Shown here: in pieces, positions 8,225 to 17,803 of the stretch
Layout of the letters: the number at the start of each line of letters is the position of its first letter
Position numbering within the stretch: the first letter of the stretch is position 1
Assembly: GCA_016946835.1 (NCBI GenBank)
Contig: JACVTC010000070.1
Span: forward strand, 315,001-335,000
DNA length: 20,000 nt
Source: Neocallimastix lanati (nom. inval.)
Taxonomy: Eukaryota > Neocallimastigomycota > Neocallimastigomycetes > Neocallimastigales > Neocallimastigaceae
Direction: 5' to 3'
The notes under the pieces: generated by a model
The model's database searches: none
Told to the model about the DNA's origin: nothing
The model's input: only the letters and a program-made list of their open reading frames with translations
Program-made: the position numbers and the translations under genes

Positions 8225-9519
8225 GCGATACTACAATTAATGAAAGTGACACAATTATTAAAAGTGGTACACTAGTAAAAAGTGATACAATAACCAAAAG
8301 TGATATAATAACTAACAATGAAGCAATAACTAAAAGTGATGCAATAACTAATGATATAATAACTAAAAATGAAGCAATAACTAAAGGTGATGCAATAACT
8401 AATGATATGATAACTAGAAATGATACAATAAATAATGATACAATAACTAAAAATGGAACATTATTTAAAAATGGTACATTCACTAAAAGTGGCAAAATGA
8501 TTAAAAGTGCTACTGTTAGTACATTTGATACTTGTAAAACAACTAAATCTGAAAGAAAAAGAAGAATTCTTAAAAAAGAATATTTTAGTTCTATAAAAAG
8601 TGTTATCATAATTTTTATATTAATAATATTATTATATGGAATATTTTATGGTTGTATGAAAATTTATGAAAAATTACAAGCTAATACATATGACTATGGA
8701 ATAAAAATTAATATTGGTAATCATAATATGGTAATTAATATTGATGGAGAGAAAAATGATAAAGTATTAGTCATAATACCCGGATTAGGTTCACCCTCAC
8801 CGGTTCTTCAATATAGACCAATTTCTGATGCTCTCTCAGATAAATATAAGGTTATTATTATGGAACCATTTGGTTATGGTTTATCAGATGTAGTTAAAGA
8901 AGAAAGAACTATTGAAAATATTGTGTCAGAATTACATGGTGTCATAAAGGAACAACTTAAAATTGATAAATATTATTTATTAGGTCATTCCCTGGGAGGA
9001 TTATATTCATTATATTGGTCTGATAAATATTCCAATGAAGTATTAGGATTTATAGGTTTTGATACTATTGTCCCTGAAATTGAAACCATTAGTAATTATA
9101 AAGATATCTTAAATGAATTAAATTTTATTGATGATCAATATGTAAAATCAAAAAATAATAACCAAAAAAAACTATTCAGTTCTTTATATCCAAAATATAA
9201 TTATAATGGTGAAGAAATAGAAATGTACAGGATTTTATCATCTCAAAATAAATTTAATAAATCAGTACAAAATGAATATTCTTTACTTGAATATAATTTA
9301 AAAATGACCCAAGGAATGAAATTCCCAAAAATTATTCCTGTAATTAATTTTATTTGTTCTGATAATACTGATCGTATTCCTGCATGGAAACAAATTCATG
9401 ATAACGTTGGAAATGAAAGTACCTCCAATGAAGTAATAGAATTAACAGGAAATCATTTTTACTTTGTTATGGATAATTTTGATACAATTACTCCTAAACT
9501 TAATGAATGGATAAAATAA
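8221..9519 (+). CDS. Membrane-anchored alpha/beta hydrolase with a repetitive N-terminal tail
   Basis: The 432-residue single-exon product has three parts. Residues 1-105 are a low-complexity tail of recurring (I/D)-x-x-ITK-x-(D/N) units, including an exact-length tandem repeat of 17 residues (34-50 and 51-67). A basic patch (ERKRRILKK, 111-119) precedes one hydrophobic helix at about 127-145. By the positive-inside rule this suggests a type II anchor with the tail in the cytosol and the enzyme on the other side. Residues 165-432 are an alpha/beta hydrolase fold: an oxyanion-loop strand VLVIIPGLG (182-190), the acidic turn EPFGYG (215-220), and the nucleophile elbow G-H-S-L-G-G with Ser257. 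A late strand leads to a candidate acid at Asp381 or Asp384, and the catalytic His is probably His412 in TGNHFYF. The substrate cannot be read from this; esterase, lipase or peptidase activity is possible. The overall style (GLGSPSPVLQYRP, W near 267) recalls bacterial, especially Firmicutes-like, hydrolases, so horizontal origin is plausible but untested. The ATG at 8221 is the first in frame. Confidence 0.92.
   Translation: MSDTTINESDTIIKSGTLVKSDTITKSDIITNNEAITKSDAITNDIITKNEAITKGDAITNDMITRNDTINNDTITKNGTLFKNGTFTKSGKMIKSATVSTFDTCKTTKSERKRRILKKEYFSSIKSVIIIFILIILLYGIFYGCMKIYEKLQANTYDYGIKINIGNHNMVINIDGEKNDKVLVIIPGLGSPSPVLQYRPISDALSDKYKVIIMEPFGYGLSDVVKEERTIENIVSELHGVIKEQLKIDKYYLLGHSLGGLYSLYWSDKYSNEVLGFIGFDTIVPEIETISNYKDILNELNFIDDQYVKSKNNNQKKLFSSLYPKYNYNGEEIEMYRILSSQNKFNKSVQNEYSLLEYNLKMTQGMKFPKIIPVINFICSDNTDRIPAWKQIHDNVGNESTSNEVIELTGNHFYFVMDNFDTITPKLNEWIK
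8320..8421 (+). repeat. Intragenic 51-bp tandem repeat encoding two 17-residue units
   Basis: Bases 8320-8370 and 8371-8421 align without gaps with only a few substitutions and encode EAITKSDAITNDIITKN and EAITKGDAITNDMITRN. The 17-residue unit itself consists of shorter ITK/ITN words that continue on both sides, so the whole tail probably grew by in-frame slippage. Tail length may vary between strains. The reverse strand of the same stretch gives a spurious Val/Ile/Ser-rich open frame, which is not a gene. Confidence 0.85.
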
Positions 9520-10020
9520 ATTTTTGTTTAGTTAATATCAATAGTATTATAAAAGTAAAAATTAAAAAAAAAAAAAAAAAAAAAAAAATGAAAGAAAGAA
9601 AGAAAAAAAAAATTTATATACTTTATACCTTCATCCACTTTTATTTAATAAAATAAAATAAAATTGTTAAAATTGGATTTCGTTTTAATTTTTATTTTTA
9701 TTAATAATATTAACAATAATAATAATAATGAAAAAAAAAAAAAAAAAAATAAAATAAAATAAAAAAAAGATAATATATATATAATAATAATAATAATAAT
9801 TATAATAATTTTATAAAGATTTATAAAAATTTATAAAATAAATTTTAGTTATTATCAATAAATTAAACAATTAATTGGGATGAATTCTTATTTATATATT
9901 TAAATAAATCAAATAAAAATATCTATTGAAATTTTTATCAGTAATAATTATAAATAATACTTCATTTTATTTAATTAAAAAGCGCAAAATTTAAAAAACG
10001 AAGAATAAAAATTAAAATAA

Positions 10021-10069
10021 ATATAAAAATAAATATAAATATAAATATAAATATAAATATAAAAATAAA

Positions 10070-10100
<31 letters not shown>

Positions 10101-10125
10101 TAAAAATAAAAATAAAAATAAAATA
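10021..10125. repeat. ATAAAT and AAAATA hexanucleotide arrays
   Basis: About five ATAAAT units are followed without a break by about ten AAAATA units with occasional one-base length changes. It is a simple microsatellite in spacer DNA. Confidence 0.85.
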
Positions 10126-10608
10126 ATATAAAATAAAGTAAAATAAAATAAAATAAATAAAAATAAAATAAAAGTATTATATAATAGATATTTATATATT
10201 CATATTTTATTGAAATTATTGCTTTTTTATTTTGTTTTTTTCTGTAAATAACTAAAATTAATTAATTAATTTTTTTAACAAATATATATATATTATAAAT
10301 ACTAAAATATATTAAATTCTGAATTTCAATATAAATGTTTTGATAATTCTTAAACATATTTAACATATTTAATATTTATTAATTGATTTTTTTTTTTTTT
10401 TTTCCTATTAAAGGTTTAAAATAATTATTATTTTCTGTTTTCTGTTTTTTTTTTTTTTTTTTTTTTAATAATAATAATAATAATAAAATATATTAATAAA
10501 ATATAAAAAAAAATTAAAAAATAAAAATTTATAATGTATATTATTATATTTATTTATCTTTAAATCAAAATTTAATAAAAAAAAAATATTATCTATATTT
10601 ATCTTTAA

Positions 10609-10700
10609 TTTTATCATTAATATATAATATATAAATTTTTTTCATTAATAATTTTATCATTAATATATAATATATATAATTTTTTTTCATTAATATATAT
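10609..10700. repeat. 43-bp AT tandem duplication with a third partial unit
   Basis: Units starting at 10609 and 10652 share TTTTATCATTAATATATAAT followed by ATATA and a T run ending in CATTAATA. A third, partial unit begins with the T run and CATTAATATATA near 10681. It is a low-complexity local duplication. Confidence 0.65.
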
Positions 10701-10844
10701 AATATATAATTTTTATTTAATTATTTTTTTTTATCTTATTAATATATGTATTATAATCTTTCTTCATATTATATAGTATAAAAAAAATTTTTTTAATTAA
10801 AAAAAAAAAAAAATTAATAAAAAAATAAAGTCCTATTAAAATCT

Positions 10845-10980
10845 GTGTATATTTGGACTCAAGAATAAGATAATAAAGGTGTATATTTGGACTCAAGAAT
10901 AAGATAATAAAGGTGTATATTTGGACTCAAGAATAAGATAATAAAGGTGTATATTTGGACTCAAGAATAAGATAATAGAT
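10845..10980. repeat. 34-bp minisatellite, four head-to-tail copies
   Basis: Four units start at 10845, 10879, 10913 and 10947. Each reads GTGTATATTTGGACTCAAGA then ATAAGATAATAAAG. The first three appear identical and the fourth differs only in its last three or four bases. The unit is of ordinary complexity (it includes GGACTCAAG), unlike the surrounding A/T slippage repeats. Near-perfect identity implies recent expansion or homogenisation. The period is not a multiple of three and units contain stop codons in some frames, so protein coding is unlikely. Confidence 0.95.
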
Positions 10981-11325
10981 ACAAAATCAAAAATAAAATA
11001 TAAAATATAATTATAATTTTAACCACCGTCAATTAATTAAAAATAATAATAATAACAATAATAATTATAATAAAAATTATATATATATATATATATTTGT
11101 ATTATTGTTTTTATATTTAAGAGTCCATAATTTTTTATTATTTTTTATTTTTTTTTTTTTAAATTATAAATTATAATTTATTAATAAAAATATTATAAAA
11201 ATAGAAAAAAGTTGATAAAATAATAATAATAATAAAATATAAGAAATTACTTTTAATACTTTTAAATAATCATACCTTAATAATAATTTTTAATATTAAT
11301 AATACATCAGAAAAAAAAATTAATT

Positions 11326-11446
11326 AATAATATTAATAATAATAATAATAGTAATAATAACAATAATAATAATAGTAATAATAATAATAATAAAAATAAA
11401 AAATAGAAAAAAAAATTTTTATTGTTGTTGTAACAATGATATTAAT

Positions 11447-11488
<42 letters not shown>
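11326..11488. repeat. AAT trinucleotide arrays with AGT and AAC interruptions
   Basis: The first array (about 11326-11392) consists of AAT units punctuated twice by AGT and once by AAC. A second, pure AAT array lies at about 11449-11488. Read as codons, the first would give Asn runs broken by Ser, the same pattern as in the RING protein. However, it has no upstream Met and soon meets a stop, so it is annotated as repeat. Confidence 0.75.
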
Positions 11489-11555
11489 TAAAAATTAAAA
11501 ATTAAAAACAATGAATAAAATAAAAAAAAAAAAAAAAAAAAAAAAGTATTTTCTT

Positions 11556-11599
11556 AATCAAATAAAAAAAAGAACTAGTCAGTTCTTTTTTATTTGATT
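11556..11599. repeat. Strong inverted repeat: 19-bp stem, four-base loop
   Basis: The left arm (11556-11576) and right arm (11581-11599) pair from AATCAAAT to AGAACT around the loop AGTC. The only difference is two extra A bases in the left arm's A run. The outer and inner parts of the arms are of mixed composition, so this is more than an A run facing a T run. It could be a transcription-stop or processing signal, a remnant of a miniature inverted-repeat element, or a cruciform-prone site. No flanking target duplication is evident. Confidence 0.75.
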
Positions 11600-11955
11600 T
11601 GACTTGACGACCGAACTAAATAATAATATTAATATTAGTGAATTTTTTTTTTTTTTTTTTTTTTTAAAGTTTAACCTTTCCCTCCTCCTCCTATCATCTT
11701 TAAGGATTTCTTTAATGTATTAAATAAATGTTTAAAAAGTAATAATATTAACCTAAATAACATAATGAATTAATGAATGTAAATGTACAATACCTATCAA
11801 TGCATGTAGTACTATAATTGGATATTTTTTTTTTTAATGAATAATATTCTTTATTAATATAAAATTTTTTTAATGAAATGGTAAAAAATAAAAATAAAAA
11901 TAAAATAAAAATAATATATATATATATATAAATAGAAAAATTAAAAATTATAAAG

Positions 11956-11982
<27 letters not shown>

Positions 11983-11986
<4 letters not shown>

Positions 11987-12014
11987 GTATATATATAAAT
12001 ATATATATACTTTT
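11983..12014. repeat. Perfect 32-bp AT palindrome
   Basis: AAAAGTATATATATA is followed by AA and by its exact reverse complement, giving 15-bp arms. It is flanked by a longer A run on the left and a T run slightly further right. Mostly alternating TA, it is cruciform-prone but of low information content. Confidence 0.7.
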
Positions 12015-12255
12015 ATAATTTTTTTTTTCTTTTTTGAGTAAGCAAAATTAAATATATATATATATATAATAAAAATAATTATAGTATTAACAATTATAAT
12101 AATAATTATTTTTTTTCCTTCTTGTTTTGTATTGTATTCTTTTGTAAATTATAAATTGTAATAAAAATGATAAATTGTTATAAAAAAATAAAATAAAATA
12201 AATAAAAAAAAAAAGGCATATATAGTAATTTCAATATTTCAAATTTCAATAAATA

Positions 12256-12455
12256 AGAATAAAATACATTAAAATGAAATAAGAATAAAATGAAATAAAA
12301 TGAAATAAAACAAAACAATATAAAAATAAAAATAAAAATATTATAAAAATATAATTAAATAAAATAAAAATAAAAATAAAAATAATAAAAATATTATAAA
12401 AATTAAATAAAATAAAATAAAAATAAAATAAAATAAAATAAAATAAAATTAAAAT
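12256..12455. repeat. AAAAT-type pentanucleotide and hexanucleotide arrays
   Basis: GAATAAAAT and GAAATAAAAT words pass into AAAATA units and finish in about eight AAAAT units (12405-12449). A complementary TTTTA array follows at 12566-12598, making a long inverted pair downstream of the RING gene. This may mark its 3' processing region, but that is inference. Confidence 0.7.
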
Positions 12456-12817
12456 AAAATTATTATTAGTATTAATAACAATATTAGTAGTTATAATAAA
12501 AATAAATATTGAAAAAAATATATATATAATTTAATAAATTAAATGTCATATTTTTTTCTTCGTTCATTTTTATTTTATTTTATTTTATTTTATTTTATCT
12601 TACTTCATTCATTTATTTATTTTATTTATTATTAATTTTCATTTTCATTTTTATTTTTAATTTTAGTCATTTCATTAATATTATTTCATTAATATTATAG
12701 TTTAAATGAAATAAATGAAAATAATATTATGATATGATATTATGATTGTATTACTATCATTATTGATTTTTTTAAAAAAAAAATTTTTTTTATCAAAAAA
12801 GATTGGTTTGTATATCC

Positions 12818-15800
12818 TTATCTTGTATCATTATTATCATTATTATTAGTATTTGTATTAGTATTAGTATTTGTATTATTAGTATTATTATGATTAGAAT
12901 TATTTATATTACTTAAACGTCTAATGAAATTAATTAGGTTGTTTTCTTCACCATTATTGTTTGAGCCCTGATTACTGAAATTTTCTGGATCAAAAGTAAT
13001 GTTTGTTGAACTTAATATGGATGGTTGCATTAAATTAAAAAATTCACTATTTAAATAATCTGAATTATTTGAACTAAAAGACATACCGCGGCTATTATTA
13101 TTGGAATTATTTATATTAAATCTATGATTTGATTCTGTATTACGATTAATATTTTGAACGCCATTTGTATTAATATTTATATGAATATTTGTATTAATAC
13201 GTGGATGATTAATATTACTTCTACCAAAAGTTGATGTATTATTTTCATTGTTATTGTTACTATTGTTACTTCTTCCATTTGTAAAGTTATTATTATTGTT
13301 GTTGTTTAAATTAATGGTATTTGAATTAGTGTTTTCTCTTTTTACACCATCACCACGACAAACTGGACAATTATTTACATACTTCGATATCCATTGATCA
13401 ATGCATTGTTTATGGAAAGCATGTTTACAATGTAAAACTCTTAATTCGTCCTGATCTTCATATTCGCATAAACAAATAATACATTGAGTTCCCGTTGAAC
13501 CTAATAAATTTTTGATATCTACCGTTTTATTATCACCAAAGGTAGGAGCTGTCTCTTCTTTATTTTTTTGTTTTTCACTTTTAATTTTCTCTTCTTTAAC
13601 GTTTGATACTTTTTCATTTAATATAGAAGAAGATGAACTAGCATTATCAATAAATGTGTCATTTTTATTACTATTCTTAAAATTGATATCTGTTTTCACT
13701 TCTTTTGAGGTAGTTTTCTCCTTTGAATCTTCTTTAAGAACTAATATCTTATTTTTGGCATCATAGATATAAAGCGAATGATCTCGTTGTAAATCTGCTA
13801 CTGATGCATTACGTGCTCTTACTTGACCTAATATTTCTTCTAATCGTAAAAGATCTTCATAAAGCATTAATGGCGCATTTCCATTCAGAGGAATAGAAAA
13901 TCTAACTTGAATTGGAATATAATCTTCCATAATATTATTTCTATTTGTAGACGAATTTTGAGTATTATTTGAATTATTATTATTATTTGAATTATTATTA
14001 TCATTTGAATTATTATTATTATTCGAATTATTATTTATATTTGTATTATTATTTGTATTTGAATTATTATTGATATTGTTTGTTGAATTTGAATTTAATG
14101 TTGTAGTAGTTTCACCTGATTGTGAATTGGCATAATTAGTAGTGGAACCATCAGTAATAAATATAATTTGTCCTCCAAAAATATTTCTTAATGGATTAAA
14201 TATATTTTCTATTCCATTTATATTAGAATTATTTGAATTACTTGTAATTGTTATTGGTGTTCTATTTAACGGATCTCTTATGACTGTATGATGTATAGCT
14301 GAAGGAATTGTTCCATTATTAGTGCCATTATTATTGTTGACATTATTACGATTACTATGCATATCACCTGTATTGTTCATCAAATTATTAAGGCTATCTC
14401 TTAATAACCAACTGAAACTATCTGAAGATACATTTTGATTTGTTGTGGAAGTATTATTACTATTATTATTATTATTGATGTTATTGTCATTATTATTACT
14501 GTCATTGTTATTAGTAGTAGTACTATTACTATTATTATTATTTGTTCTATAACCGTTGTACCTTCTAAATGGATTATTGCTATTATTATTCAATGAAGAC
14601 AAAGTTGGACCTCTATTATTTGTAATTGGACTATTAGTGTAAGTAAATAATGATGATAATATACTCATTGCCATATTAATACCACTATTCATATTAGTGG
14701 TATTACTACTATTGTTTCTATTATTATTATCATTATTATCATTATTATTATTACTATTATTATTATTTCTACTATTATTATTATTGTTTATACCATTATT
14801 TAAAATATTATTAATGCTATTAGTAGTATTAGTATTAGAATTTTGATTATTGAAATTTGATAAAATATTAATATTACGAAGATTTGAATTATTACGTTGC
14901 GAATTATTTGATATGCTATTTAATGGCATATGAATATCTATTTGTCTTAATGGAGTATAACTGGATGAGCTATTGGTTGATGTGTTTGTTTGATTTATTG
15001 TACTTGGAGTTGTTGAAGAACGAGTAGACGGTGTTGTTGTACTTCTTTCAGAGAAAGTATACGTATTTGGATTACGATACCTTGTATGATATACAAGATA
15101 AAAAGGAGATATACTATTTATGTTTGTGAAAGATGCAAATGGATTAGCTGTTGAAGTATTAGATGGTGTAGTTGATGTAGTAGTAGTTGTAGTTGATGGT
15201 GTAGTAGAAGAGGTAGTTAATGGTGTAGTTGATGTTGTAGTGCTATGTGTAGTATTTAGTTGAGAAGAAGTATTTATAATTCCTGGATTTAAATTTCGGT
15301 TACTATTTATACTTGTTCTCACAGTTATTCTTCCTCCTCTTAAATCATGATTTGAGGTACTCAATACTTGAATAAGGGGACTCAAAATTCTATTAGTATG
15401 TTCATTTATATTAGTTCTATTCCTATTATTTTGATTTTGTCCATTATTATTATTGTTATTATTATTATTATTATTATTGTCGTTATTATTACTATTATTA
15501 TTACTATTATTATTATTATTATTATTAATGAACGCTCCACGAACTGGACCAGAAACTATAATTGGTCCTATTAATACTCTTCTACTTAATGAGCTATTTA
15601 TATTTGATCGATAATTATTTCTAAAATTTTCAACATTTATTGTATTTAAGTTTGTAGCTCTTGTTGTATTAGCAGTTGAAGGTGTATTAAAATTATTTGA
15701 TTGAGATTGTGTTAAATTGTTAGTATTCGTCGTGGAATTTGTAGTAGCTTTTTTAGAATTTTTTTTAGAAATTTGTTTGAGAACTTCATGACTACGTTTA

Positions 15801-16252
15801 TTTTCCTTTCTTTTTTTAGGAGATATTAAATTTAATATTCTATCTTTCAAACCAGGTCCTGATTTTCTCTTTGTTCTTGATGATATTGATGAAGAGGAAG
15901 AAGACATTAGCGAATCTACATCATTACTGTTATTATTATTTTTATAACTATTTTTATTATTATTAGTTGTAGAAGAAGAACCACTAATAGTTACTTCACT
16001 TTTTAATCTTTTTTCAGGAACTAATGTCTCTTTATCTTCATTATTACTATCTAATTCTCTCTTGTTTGTGCGTGATTGTTTTGGAGTTTCCTTTAATTCA
16101 TTTTTAACCTTTTCATTCATTGCTTTTTTCCCTGTATTTCTTGATAATCTCTTAGATTTCTGTTTATCTTCTTTGCTACTTTTTAAACAATGAATATTAT
16201 TTTTGTTATTATTACTTTTATTGCTATTATTATCACTGTTATTAATGTTCAT
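12818..16252 (-). CDS. Asn-rich, largely disordered RING-H2 E3 ubiquitin ligase, probably nuclear
   Basis: The 1144-residue single-exon protein has a complete RING-H2 at 924-965: C924-x2-C927, C942-x-H944, H947-x2-C950, C962-x2-C965, with Trp954 and Pro963 as expected for E2 binding. It should transfer ubiquitin from an E2 to substrates. A second ordered block at about 775-830 (YIPIQVRFSIPL, then YEDLLRLEEILGQV at 798-811) resembles the segment preceding the RING in a family of fungal RING proteins. Between them lies a Lys/Glu-rich linker. The N-terminus is basic, with nuclear-localisation-like clusters (TKRKS at 127-131, SPKKRKENKR at 144-153). Most of the rest (about 170-770 and 970-1144) is low-complexity Asn, Ser and Thr, including an almost pure Asn tract at about 243-273 and a Thr/Ser/Pro segment near 330-365. 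Disorder around a RING recalls nuclear quality-control ligases of the San1 type in architecture only; orthology is not claimed. The first Met is used; the next in-frame Met is residue 45. Asn is written mostly AAT with interspersed AAC, so tract lengths may vary between strains. Confidence 0.93.
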   Translation of the reverse strand: MNINNSDNNSNKSNNNKNNIHCLKSSKEDKQKSKRLSRNTGKKAMNEKVKNELKETPKQSRTNKRELDSNNEDKETLVPEKRLKSEVTISGSSSTTNNNKNSYKNNNNSNDVDSLMSSSSSSISSRTKRKSGPGLKDRILNLISPKKRKENKRSHEVLKQISKKNSKKATTNSTTNTNNLTQSQSNNFNTPSTANTTRATNLNTINVENFRNNYRSNINSSLSRRVLIGPIIVSGPVRGAFINNNNNNNSNNNSNNNDNNNNNNNNNNNNGQNQNNRNRTNINEHTNRILSPLIQVLSTSNHDLRGGRITVRTSINSNRNLNPGIINTSSQLNTTHSTTTSTTPLTTSSTTPSTTTTTTSTTPSNTSTANPFASFTNINSISPFYLVYHTRYRNPNTYTFSERSTTTPSTRSSTTPSTINQTNTSTNSSSSYTPLRQIDIHMPLNSISNNSQRNNSNLRNINILSNFNNQNSNTNTTNSINNILNNGINNNNNSRNNNNSNNNNDNNDNNNRNNSSNTTNMNSGINMAMSILSSLFTYTNSPITNNRGPTLSSLNNNSNNPFRRYNGYRTNNNNSNSTTTNNNDSNNNDNNINNNNNSNNTSTTNQNVSSDSFSWLLRDSLNNLMNNTGDMHSNRNNVNNNNGTNNGTIPSAIHHTVIRDPLNRTPITITSNSNNSNINGIENIFNPLRNIFGGQIIFITDGSTTNYANSQSGETTTTLNSNSTNNINNNSNTNNNTNINNNSNNNNNSNDNNNSNNNNNSNNTQNSSTNRNNIMEDYIPIQVRFSIPLNGNAPLMLYEDLLRLEEILGQVRARNASVADLQRDHSLYIYDAKNKILVLKEDSKEKTTSKEVKTDINFKNSNKNDTFIDNASSSSSILNEKVSNVKEEKIKSEKQKNKEETAPTFGDNKTVDIKNLLGSTGTQCIICLCEYEDQDELRVLHCKHAFHKQCIDQWISKYVNNCPVCRGDGVKRENTNSNTINLNNNNNNNFTNGRSNNSNNNNENNTSTFGRSNINHPRINTNIHININTNGVQNINRNTESNHRFNINNSNNNSRGMSFSSNNSDYLNSEFFNLMQPSILSSTNITFDPENFSNQGSNNNGEENNLINFIRRLSNINNSNHNNTNNTNTNTNTNTNNNDNNDTR

Positions 16253-16431
16253 CGCTTTAAATAATTTATTTTTAATATCGTTATAAAATTTCTATATAAA
16301 ATTAAAAAGTATTTAAAAAAAAATATTAACTATAAATTATTTTAAAATATTTCTAATTTATAATAATTTTATAATAATAATAATATTAATATTAATATTA
16401 AAATCAGAATTTACAATAATTAAAATGACTA

Positions 16432-16535
16432 TTTATATACTAAATGAAGAAAATTAGATGATTATTTTATATACTAAATGTAGAAAATTATATTATTATT
16501 TTTTATACTAAATATAGAAAAATTGATGAATATTA
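16432..16535. repeat. Three imperfect tandem copies, about 33-37 bp, upstream of the RING gene
   Basis: Units starting near 16432, 16465 and 16499 each contain TATACTAAAT, then (G/A)(A/T)AGAAAA and an AT-rich end. They lie roughly 180-280 bp upstream of the minus-strand ATG at 16252, within its likely promoter region. The repeated TACTAAATGTAGAAAA word could be a binding site in series, but divergence is moderate and slippage alone is enough to explain it. Confidence 0.65.
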
Positions 16536-17408
16536 AATCTAATAAAAATATATATAAACATATATTTATATATATACATATATATATACTTTTTTTTTTT
16601 TTTTTTGGTTTTGAGTTTGAGTTTGGTTTGTTTTTAAAAATTAATATATTCTTATCTAATATCAACAATTTTTAAAGTTAATTAGTTGCTATATGATTAA
16701 AAATATAAATTCTACTTATTGGTTTATTTTATTTTATTTTTTTTTTCTAAAAAAATTCTTTTCAATTTAGTATTTTAATTAGATTTACTAATTTAAAACT
16801 TCCTTTCTTATAATTTCTCCTGTTTTTATTATTATTTTTATAGATATAAACAAATATTTTCGGTGGTTTATACAAATCAAAAATAAAGTCAAATTTATCA
16901 ATTTTTTCTTTAATTATTCAAATAAACTTCTTTTTATGTATATTATACATAAGTCAAGAAGTTACCTTTTAATAGCGCATTAAAATTCTTTCCCCAATTA
17001 TTAATGTTTATTATTTTTTGTTATTATTATTATAAATAATGTTTTAAACTAATATTCTACAATTTTATATATATATATATACCGTGTTAAATATATATAC
17101 TTAATAGATAATCATTTATTATCATTAAACTTCGAACTATTCATTTGAAACACAAAACAATAAAAAAAAAAAATTTAATAGATATTATTGTCTAAAAATA
17201 TAAAGTAATATATATATTTGAAACTATATAAAAATATTAAAATGAATTTTATATATAAAATTTAATATATTCAAATATTTAGATTAATTATTTTTATTAC
17301 TATTATTTGATTCTTGTTTAATGATTAATAATTTTACTATTTTTTTCTCAATTAATAAATTTATATAATTATTATTATTTAAATAACAAAAGTTCCCTAA
17401 AAAACATC

Positions 17409-17439
<31 letters not shown>

Positions 17440-17803
17440 AAATAATTACTAATTATTATTACTTTTTTACCATTATTAAATTTTTATATTAAATATATGT
17501 TTTACCATATATTAAAATTTTATATTAAATATATTAACTAAAATAGAGTTTTAATAAAATTAATAATAAAAATTTTTTTCCCTTTTTAATATTTTTTCTA
17601 TTAATAATACTAGTTAAACTTTATTTTAAAAATTTTTGTTATTAAAAATTTTTCATTAAAAGTATTTAAAAGAGTTAAACTGCTATTTGCTATATCTGTT
17701 GATAGTCGACTAAATAAAGTTAATTAAAAAAAATAAAAAAAAAAATAAAAAATAAAATAAAATATGAAAACTATATTATTTTTTATTAATAAAAAATTTT
17801 ATT

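Larger units (their letters stand above)
9520..12817. other. AT-rich spacer between convergent genes, rich in short repeats
   Basis: No gene is supportable. A run of 25 A lies at 9564-9588, about 45 bp after the hydrolase stop. The stretch then holds penta- and hexanucleotide arrays, a 43-bp duplication near 10609, the 34-bp minisatellite, AAT arrays, a strong hairpin at 11556-11599 and a palindrome at 11983-12014. Next to the hairpin is an unusual patch with GACTTGACGACCGAAC (about 11600-11616) and a CCTCCTCCT tract (11681-11691). It has slightly higher complexity but no open frame I would defend. Near the RING gene, an (AAAAT)n array at 12405-12449 faces a (TTTTA)n array at 12566-12598 in inverted orientation. 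Confidence 0.6.

Noticed and set aside
8169-8609. Minus-strand open frame of 146 codons with Val/Ile/Ser repeats
   Set aside because: It is the reverse complement of the repetitive tail of the hydrolase, so its apparent transmembrane repeats are a shadow.
10845-10980. CRISPR-like array
   Set aside because: The 34-bp units abut without unique spacers and the context is eukaryotic, so it is a plain minisatellite.
13512-13766. Plus-strand frame opposite the RING gene linker
   Set aside because: Shadow of the Lys/Glu/Ser-rich coding strand; no independent evidence.
15368-15574. Plus-strand Ile-rich frame opposite the Asn tract
   Set aside because: ATT codons are simply AAT codons of the RING gene read in reverse.
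16474-16668. Minus-strand open frame of 64 codons upstream of the RING gene
   Set aside because: It lies in the tandem-repeat promoter region and its residues follow composition. It could be a leader ORF, but nothing supports it.
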